In this document: positions 59,480 to 64,000 of the stretch, one piece after another
Position numbering within the stretch: the first letter of the stretch is position 1
Layout of the letters: the number at the start of each line of letters is the position of its first letter
Assembly (NCBI RefSeq): GCF_001463705.1
Contig: NZ_BBWH01000010.1
Span: 94,283 to 158,282, forward strand
Origin: Aureimonas sp. AU12
GTDB taxonomy: Bacteria; Pseudomonadota; Alphaproteobacteria; Rhizobiales; Rhizobiaceae
Length of the DNA: 64,000 bases
Direction: 5' to 3'
The notes under the pieces: generated by a model
Databases searched by the model: none
What the model was told of the DNA's origin: nothing
What the model saw: only the letters and a program-made list of their open reading frames with translations
Position numbers and translations under genes: made by a program

Positions 59480-60918
59480 CGCGCCGCCCCCGCGACGGCG
59501 GCTCGCACTTCCTCATGGTCGCTGAATGGCAGCGTGACGCCGCCCGCCGTCTGGCCGTTTTCGTGTCCCTTGCCGGCGACGATGACCGTGTCGCCGGCTT
59601 GCGACATCGCCACCGCATGGCGGATGGCCTCGCGCCGGTCGGCGATCTCCTCGGCGGTCGGGACGGCTTCGAGGATCGCGGCGCGGATGCGCGCGGGGAC
59701 TTCGGAGCGCGGGTTGTCGTCGGTGACGATGACCACGTCGGCGAGGCGTCCGGCGATCTCGCCCATGATCGGACGCTTGCCGGTGTCGCGGTCGCCGCCG
59801 CAGCCGAAGACGCAGATGACGCGGCCAGTGGTGAACGGGCGCACCGAGGCCAGCACGTTTTCCAGCGCCTCGGGCTTGTGGGCGTAGTCGACGAAGACGG
59901 GAACGCCGGCCGCCGTGGTGGCGGCGAGATCCAGCCGTCCTGGCGCGCCCTTCAGGCCTTCGAGCGCCGCGAGCGCCCCGGCGGCGTCGATCCCGGTCGC
60001 GAGAGCCAGCCCGGCGGCGACGAGCGCATTGGCCATCTGGAACTCGCCGGCCAGCGGCAGCACGATGCGGTGGATGCGACCGCCCGCCTCGATCTCGGCG
60101 ACCTGGCGATGGCGCTCGTGTTCCAGCCGCTTGAGCTGCAGGAACGAGCCCGCGCGCCCGACCGTCAAGACCTCGGCGCCCGCCGCTTTCGCGATCGTTG
60201 CGGCACGCTCCGACCAGCGATCGTCGGCGAAGATCACCGCCGGAGCGCCCTTCGGCAGGAGGGTGTCGAAGAGGCGCATCTTGGCCTGGAAGTAGTCCTC
60301 GACGGTGGCGTGATAGTCCATGTGGTCGCGGCCAAGATTGATGAAGGCGGCGGCACTGAGCACGACGCCGTCGAGCCGACGCTGTTCGAGGCCGTGGCTG
60401 GAGGCTTCCATCGCGGCATGGGTCACGCCCTCGCCGGCAAGTTCGCTCATCAGGCGGGCGAGCGCTACGGGCTCGGGCGTCGTCAGCGTGCCGTAGTCGT
60501 CGCGCGTCGGCGAGACGACGCCGGTGGTGCCGATCGAGGCGGCGGCCTTGTCGGCGGCGGTCCAGATCTGGCGGGTGAAGGCGGCGATCGAGGTCTTGCC
60601 GCTGGTGCCGGTGACGGCGACGACATGGGCCGGCTGCGCGCCGTAGAAGCGAGCCGCCATCAGCGCCAGCGCCCGGCGGGGGTCGGCGGCCTGCAGGTCC
60701 CGTCCGCTTTCACCCTCGACACCGGAGCCGAGCACGGCCACCGCGCCGTTGGCACGCGCCTGCGCGGCAAAGGCCGCGCCGTCGCTCTTCGTTCCCGACA
60801 GGGCGGCGAAGAGGAAGCCGGACTTCACCTGCCGGGAGTCCGACGTCAGCCCGGAAATCTCGACGGCGCTGTCCTCGGCGCCCGTGGCTATGCCCTCGGC
60901 AAGGTCGCAAAGCTTCAT
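59476..60918 (-). CDS. murE: UDP-MurNAc-dipeptide--meso-diaminopimelate ligase
   Basis: 480 residues; the start at 60918 follows GGAAG. The ATP loop is GTSGKTS (104-110). DDNPR at 400-404 is the diaminopimelate-specific motif, so the cell wall is of the meso-DAP type. [15 protein letters not shown] and [17 protein letters not shown] are further signatures. A terminator-like hairpin lies between it and ftsI, so it may have its own promoter. It overlaps murF by 4 bases. Confidence 0.97.
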   Translation of the reverse strand: MKLCDLAEGIATGAEDSAVEISGLTSDSRQVKSGFLFAALSGTKSDGAAFAAQARANGAVAVLGSGVEGESGRDLQAADPRRALALMAARFYGAQPAHVVAVTGTSGKTSIAAFTRQIWTAADKAAASIGTTGVVSPTRDDYGTLTTPEPVALARLMSELAGEGVTHAAMEASSHGLEQRRLDGVVLSAAAFINLGRDHMDYHATVEDYFQAKMRLFDTLLPKGAPAVIFADDRWSERAATIAKAAGAEVLTVGRAGSFLQLKRLEHERHRQVAEIEAGGRIHRIVLPLAGEFQMANALVAAGLALATGIDAAGALAALEGLKGAPGRLDLAATTAAGVPVFVDYAHKPEALENVLASVRPFTTGRVICVFGCGGDRDTGKRPIMGEIAGRLADVVIVTDDNPRSEVPARIRAAILEAVPTAEEIADRREAIRHAVAMSQAGDTVIVAGKGHENGQTAGGVTLPFSDHEEVRAAVAGAAR

Positions 60919-60940
60919 TCGGCATCTTCCGCGTCGCATG

Positions 60941-60968
60941 AAAAAGCCGGCGTCGGCCGCCGGCCTTT
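60941..60968 (-). terminator. Terminator-like hairpin between ftsI and murE
   Basis: On the minus strand GCCGGC pairs with GCCGGC around GGCCGAC, followed by TTTTTC, 60 bases after the ftsI stop and 23 bases before murE. The stem is short but GC-only and the T-run is good. It may attenuate transcription inside the dcw cluster. Confidence 0.7.
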
Positions 60969-61027
60969 CGTTTTCGTGATCGTCTCGTGCTTAGAACACC
61001 AAGCCGGCCGAATGAAGCATTTTGGCG

Positions 61028-62743
61028 TCAGTAGGAGACGAGAAGCTGGCGTCCGACGTCGCCGAAGTCCGGCTTCACGTTGAGGAAGGTCGCGGCGCGG
61101 CGCACCACGTTGCCGACCATAACGCCGGCGTTAAAGCCTGCGGTCGCATTCGGATCCTTCTCGAACCGCTTGGGCTCGTCGATGATCACGGCCACGACGT
61201 AGCGCGGCTTCTCGATCGGGAAGGCGCCGATATAGGCGTTGAAGCGCTTGTCCTTCGAGTAGCGACCGTTCTCGACTTTCTCGGCCGTGCCGGTCTTGCC
61301 GCCGACATGGTAGCCCGGCACGTTGGCGCGTCGACCCGAGCCCTGCTCTCCGTTCAGCCGGAAGATGCCGCGCATCTCGTCGGACGTCTGCTGGGCGATG
61401 ACGCGCGTCCTGATCGCGTCGGCCTGCTCCTTCGTGCGCGGCAGGAAGGTCGGGGGAATGTACCAGCCGCCGTTGGCGATCGCGGCCGCGGCGACCACCG
61501 TCTGCAGGGGGGTCGTCGAGACGCCGTGGCCGAAGGCGATCGTCATCGAGTTGATCTTCTTCCAGACCTTGGGCTGCGTCGGTGTCGCCACCTCCGGCAG
61601 CTCCGTCTTCATGCGCGACAGGAGGCCCATGCGCGTCAGGAACTCCTTGTGCCCGTCGATGCCGACGAGATCGGCCTCGCGCGCCGAGCCGACGTTGGAG
61701 GAGTATTCGAAGATCTCGGGAACGGAGAGCGGGCGTCCCTTGCCGTGGAATTCCTTGATCGTGAAGCCGGCGACGCGGAAGGGGCGGGTATCGAAGACGT
61801 CGGTGATCTTCACCTTGCCCGAGTCCAGCGCCATCGCGGTGGTGAAGATCTTGAAGGTCGAGCCCATCTCGAACGTGCCCGCCGACATGCGGTTGAGGTT
61901 GTCCTTCTTCAGGGCGTCGCCGGGCGTGTTGGGATCGTAGTCGGGCACCGAGGCCATGGCGACGACCTCGCCGGTCTCGACGTCGATCACCGCGCCGCCG
62001 GCGGCGATCGCCTGATAGCGCTGGATGCCGGCCATCAGCTCGTCGCGCAGGACATGCTGGACGCGCAGGTCGACCGACAGCTTGACGGGCTGAAGCGCGT
62101 CGTTCGAAGCGAAGCCGCTCGACTGGAGGTCGCGGAACCCCGAATCGTCGACATACTTCTCCATGCCGGCGATGCCCTGGTTGTCGATGTTCACGGCGCC
62201 CACGATGTGGGCGGCCGTGGGACCGCCGGGGTAGAAGCGCCGCTTCTCGGTGCGGAAGCCGATGCCGGGAATGCCGAGCGCGAGGATCTCCTGCTGCTGG
62301 CGCGGCGTCAGCTCGCGCTTCAGCCAGGCAAAGCCGGCCTTCGACGAGAGGCGCGCGTAGAGAACCTTCGGGTTGAGGTCGGGCAGGACGGTGAGAAGCG
62401 ACTCGGTCGCCTCGTCGGCATCGACGATGCGCTTGGGCTCGGCGAAGAGCGAGGCGGTCTTGATGTCGGTGGCCAGCACCTCGCCGTTGCGGTCGACGAG
62501 GTCGGGCCGCGTCACGGGCCCGGCCTGCGCCGAGGCGCGATAGGTGTCGCTGGGATCGGACACCACGCCCCACATGACCAGCCGCCCGCCGATCAGGAGA
62601 TAGATCGCGCAGAACAGTCCGGTGGCGATGAGGAAGCGCGGCTTGTTGCGCGGCGCCTCGGCCTTGCGGCGCCGGAAGCCCGTGGGCATCTCGGCCGCTT
62701 TCGGCGCGGCGGCGCGTCGAAGGAGCTTGCGAGGATCGATCAT
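61028..62743 (-). CDS. ftsI: Septal transpeptidase FtsI (PBP3)
   Basis: 571 residues. A cytoplasmic N terminus with one transmembrane segment (about 35-55) is followed by the dimerisation domain and the transpeptidase domain. The catalytic S295-T-F-K, SSN (in EYSSNVG) and KTG (GGKTGTAEK) motifs are complete. It crosslinks septal peptidoglycan with FtsW. Its start overlaps the ftsL stop by four bases. Confidence 0.97.
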   Translation of the reverse strand: MIDPRKLLRRAAAPKAAEMPTGFRRRKAEAPRNKPRFLIATGLFCAIYLLIGGRLVMWGVVSDPSDTYRASAQAGPVTRPDLVDRNGEVLATDIKTASLFAEPKRIVDADEATESLLTVLPDLNPKVLYARLSSKAGFAWLKRELTPRQQQEILALGIPGIGFRTEKRRFYPGGPTAAHIVGAVNIDNQGIAGMEKYVDDSGFRDLQSSGFASNDALQPVKLSVDLRVQHVLRDELMAGIQRYQAIAAGGAVIDVETGEVVAMASVPDYDPNTPGDALKKDNLNRMSAGTFEMGSTFKIFTTAMALDSGKVKITDVFDTRPFRVAGFTIKEFHGKGRPLSVPEIFEYSSNVGSAREADLVGIDGHKEFLTRMGLLSRMKTELPEVATPTQPKVWKKINSMTIAFGHGVSTTPLQTVVAAAAIANGGWYIPPTFLPRTKEQADAIRTRVIAQQTSDEMRGIFRLNGEQGSGRRANVPGYHVGGKTGTAEKVENGRYSKDKRFNAYIGAFPIEKPRYVVAVIIDEPKRFEKDPNATAGFNAGVMVGNVVRRAATFLNVKPDFGDVGRQLLVSY

Positions 62744-63105
62744 CGGGCCTTGGCTCCAGCGACGGCGGCGAACTTGTCGGACGAGTGGGCGACGGGCTCG
62801 GGAATGATCTGCACCGGCGGGGCCGGCAATTCGTTGGGCTCGACGATCTGCTCGGGCTGCGTCGGGCGCAGGCGCAGGTCGCCCTCGAAGACCTTCGCCA
62901 GCTCCTCCAGCCGGTTGGGCTGGTTCATCAGGCTCCAGTCGGCTTCGAGCAGTTGGATGGTCTCGCGCTCGAGCGCGATCTTGCGGTCGAGCCGCGTGAC
63001 CTCGGTCTCCACCGCTTCGGCCTGATACTTCTGGCCGAAGGTCCAGGCGGCGCCGGCGAGCATGATGAGGACGAGGAGGACGTCGAGCGTCTTCGAGATG
63101 GGCAT
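62740..63105 (-). CDS. ftsL: Cell division protein FtsL
   Basis: 121 residues: a short N terminus, one transmembrane helix (about 7-23, LDVLLVLIMLAGAAWTF), then a coiled coil (about 30-68, LDRKIALERETIQLLEADWSLM) and a Pro-rich tail. It forms the FtsQLB complex that activates FtsWI. It abuts rsmH with no gap and overlaps ftsI by 4 bases. Confidence 0.9.
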   Translation of the reverse strand: MPISKTLDVLLVLIMLAGAAWTFGQKYQAEAVETEVTRLDRKIALERETIQLLEADWSLMNQPNRLEELAKVFEGDLRLRPTQPEQIVEPNELPAPPVQIIPEPVAHSSDKFAAVAGAKAR

Positions 63106-64000
63106 TCAGACTCCGGACGGCGGCAGGTCGGCCAACGAGGGCAGATCGGTGAAGTCCGCAGCCTCGGCGGCCGCCCGAGCCGGGGCGTCCGTCCGCACCG
63201 CGGATCGCAGCTTGGCCGATCGCGCGCGGGGGTTGGAGGCGATCTCCTCGTCCTCGCCCGTGACGGGTCTGTTGCGAGACTCGAATGTGCGGTCCTTATG
63301 CTGAACATCCGGTAAATGCCGCGAGCCCGTCGCTCCTTCCGAGCGATCGCGCAGGAAGCGCTTGACGATCCGGTCCTCGAGCGAATGGAACGTCACCACC
63401 GCCAGCCGCCCGCCGGGCTTGAGCACCCGCTCGGCGGCGACGAGCGCGTGCACGAGCTGGCCAAGTTCATCGTTCACGAAGATGCGAAGCGCCTGGAAGG
63501 TGCGCGTCGCCGGGTCGATCCGGTCCTTCGGATTGCGCCCGATCGTCTTGGCGACGAGGTTGGCGAGATCGAGCGTGCGCTCGAACGGGCGCTCCGCACG
63601 CCGCGCCTCGATGGCGCGGGCGATGCGCCCGGCCTGCCGCTCCTCGCCGAGGAAATTGAGGATGCGCGCGAGATCGCCGAGCTTCAGCCGGTTGACCACG
63701 TCGGCCGCCGACGGCCCGTCACGGCTCATACGCATGTCGAGCGGCCCGTCCCTCTGGAACGAGAAGCCGCGCTCGGCATCGTCGATCTGCATCGAGGACA
63801 CGCCGATATCGAGGACGACGCCGTCGAGCTTCCCCTCCCCGCGCGCCGCGACGATGGATTCGAGGTCGCCGAACCGGCCCTCGTGCAGCGCCAGCTTTGG
63901 GTGGGCCGCCAGCATCGGGCCGGCGGCGCGAATGGCGGTCGGGTCGCGGTCGATGCCGACGACCCGGGCCCCACGACGCAAAAGGGCGGCTGAATAGCCG
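63106..64000 (-). CDS. rsmH: 16S rRNA (cytosine-1402-N4)-methyltransferase, partial
   Basis: The gene runs off the right edge of the window; about 298 residues of the C-terminal part are present, missing roughly the first 40. At the edge it reads [23 protein letters not shown], the end of SAM motif I and the next strand. [33 protein letters not shown] and [15 protein letters not shown] are the RsmH (MraW) signatures. It methylates C1402 of 16S rRNA at N4. As in most bacteria it heads the dcw cluster. Confidence 0.96.
   Translation of the reverse strand, partial: GYSAALLRRGARVVGIDRDPTAIRAAGPMLAAHPKLALHEGRFGDLESIVAARGEGKLDGVVLDIGVSSMQIDDAERGFSFQRDGPLDMRMSRDGPSAADVVNRLKLGDLARILNFLGEERQAGRIARAIEARRAERPFERTLDLANLVAKTIGRNPKDRIDPATRTFQALRIFVNDELGQLVHALVAAERVLKPGGRLAVVTFHSLEDRIVKRFLRDRSEGATGSRHLPDVQHKDRTFESRNRPVTGEDEEIASNPRARSAKLRSAVRTDAPARAAAEAADFTDLPSLADLPPSGV

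Overview
The window is a high-GC (mid-60s percent by eye) chromosomal segment of an alphaproteobacterium in Hyphomicrobiales/Rhizobiales. The evidence is: a complete alphaproteobacterial dcw order, the zapA / 6S RNA / 5-formyltetrahydrofolate cyclo-ligase neighbourhood, a PodJ-like polar scaffold, a meso-DAP-type MurE, a perfect CtrA box (TTAA-N7-TTAA) before ddl, and families that are mostly alphaproteobacterial (TIGR02186, DUF4164). Aurantimonadaceae would fit the gene content, but that is a guess. No insertion sequence, tRNA, rRNA or CRISPR array was seen.

Layout. 0-12 kb: housekeeping genes (YmdB-type phosphoesterase, Nu-class GST, CAP lipoprotein, folate cyclo-ligase, 6S RNA, bluB, zapA, DUF4164, gap and pgk with a glycolipid-binding gene between them, an SGNH hydrolase and a diguanylate cyclase). 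10.8-23.3 kb: pieces of the 'ligase-associated' DNA-damage-response set (exonuclease, DEXH helicase, PdeM) scattered and without their ATP-dependent ligase. Interspersed are a TPR methyltransferase, a YitT membrane protein, a GtrA/GtrB/GtrC-like glycosylation operon, an AT-rich orphan HsdR-N-type nuclease and a SulP transporter. 23.3-25.6 kb: a TauE/SafE, TIGR02186 and DUF3429 membrane module. 25.7-30.8 kb: the PodJ-like scaffold, a divergent MerR regulator and a small-protein gene with a structured leader and strong terminator. 30.9-42.1 kb: prmA, SCO protein, MFS carrier, Tim44-domain protein, azlCD, YbjN protein, a DEDDh exonuclease with a SWIM zinc finger, ligA and recN.

42.3-64.0 kb is the division and cell-wall cluster on the minus strand. 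In transcription order it reads rsmH (cut by the window end), ftsL, ftsI, murE, murF, mraY, murD, ftsW, murG, murC, murB, then a plus-strand metallophosphoesterase, then ddl, ftsQ, ftsA, ftsZ, lpxC and bamD. These genes make lipid II (MurB-F, MraY, MurG, Ddl), assemble the septal machine (FtsZ, FtsA, FtsQ, FtsL, FtsW, FtsI), and start lipid A and outer-membrane protein assembly (LpxC, BamD). Three hairpin terminators (after ftsI, ftsZ and bamD) and the CtrA box before ddl suggest several transcription units rather than one operon.

The observations most worth checking are the broken DNA-repair module with foreign-looking insertions, the orphan restriction-like nuclease, the exonuclease-SWIM fusion, and the control signals inside the dcw cluster.
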